Assembly (NCBI RefSeq): GCF_001806875.1
Contig: NZ_KV786254.1
Span: 1 to 64,000, forward strand
Direction: 5' to 3'
Length of the DNA stretch: 64,000 bases
Source of the DNA: Corynebacterium sp. HMSC29G08
Lineage (GTDB): Bacteria > Actinomycetota > Actinomycetes > Mycobacteriales > Mycobacteriaceae
Under the pieces are notes generated by a model. The model was not told where the DNA came from. It saw only the letters and a list, made by a program, of their open reading frames with translations, and did not search any database. The position numbers and the translations under genes were made by a program. Below, piece after piece: positions 63,959 to 64,000 of this stretch (the first letter of the stretch is position 1; every line of letters begins with the position of its first letter).

Positions 63959-63988
63959 CCCGCCTCATTTGAAAAGGAGATTGTGACA

Positions 63989-64000
63989 ATGACTGCCGCC
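63989..64000 (+). CDS. Start of next gene, probably narG (partial)
   Basis: ATG ACT GCC GCC at the right edge is preceded by AAAAGGAGA at a suitable distance. Only four codons are present, so identity rests on context: in corynebacteria narK is followed by narG, the molybdenum-containing alpha subunit of respiratory nitrate reductase. Confidence 0.5.

Overview
The window looks like chromosome of a Corynebacterium (Actinobacteria, Mycobacteriales). The evidence is internal: GC-rich coding, an ilvBN-ilvC block with a Val-rich leader peptide and attenuator, GlgE next to GlgB, NucS (EndoMS) beside the atp operon, Rho with a long Arg/Asn/Asp-rich insert, the GatCAB amidotransferase, and many genes whose start codon sits 6-8 bases after a TANNNT -10 hexamer, as in leaderless actinobacterial transcripts. 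The gene order rho-prfA-prmC-sua5-wecA-atpIBEFHAGDC-DUF2550-nucS and the nar/Moco block beside rho agree with what I know of the genus. I see no rRNA, tRNA, CRISPR array, insertion sequence or prophage.

Layout, left to right. 1-4030: ilvC, ilvN and ilvB on the minus strand, ending at a terminator near 235 and headed by an attenuator and leader peptide. 4067-6482: a PH-domain membrane protein and ilvD on the plus strand, completing most of the branched-chain amino acid pathway. 6510-9970: a DoxX-type membrane protein, a GNAT acetyltransferase, a MarR regulator and a YkvI-type permease. 9979-21308: gatB, gatA and gatC in two places (tRNA amidation), nadA-nadC (NAD), pfkA (glycolysis), an MFS exporter, an ACT-domain protein and ligA. 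21340-25625: a cyclase-family hydrolase, an apparently foreign Fic toxin/antitoxin pair, a DEDDh exonuclease, a MetE-like protein without recognisable zinc ligands, and mnmA.

25752-30852: a sensor kinase/response regulator pair followed by a three-gene ABC exporter. A near-identical 20-bp inverted repeat lies in front of both operons, which suggests one autoregulated stress-response unit. 30853-35876 (minus): a secreted GH25 lysozyme, a cysteine desulfurase, a THUMP-like methyltransferase, a Nudix hydrolase and an ABC ATPase. 35951-40130 (plus): glgE-glgB for alpha-glucan synthesis from maltose-1-phosphate. 40161-56454 is one long minus-strand block: a CnoX-like protein, a small Cys/His protein, nucS, a DUF2550 protein, the F1Fo ATP synthase operon, an AtpI-like protein, wecA, sua5, prmC, prfA and rho.

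56791-64000: a fatty-acid CoA ligase, then a molybdenum cofactor cluster (moaA, moeA, moaC, mobA on plus, mog on minus), the nitrate transporter narK and the first four codons of the next gene, probably narG. The Moco genes supply the cofactor of the nitrate reductase expected to the right. A 34-bp inverted repeat lies between mog and narK.

The most useful unusual signals are the ilv attenuator, the duplicated inverted repeat of the two-component/ABC unit, the Fic-antitoxin module, the widespread leaderless starts (several with the upstream gene's stop codon inside the -10 hexamer), and the mog-narK inverted repeat.
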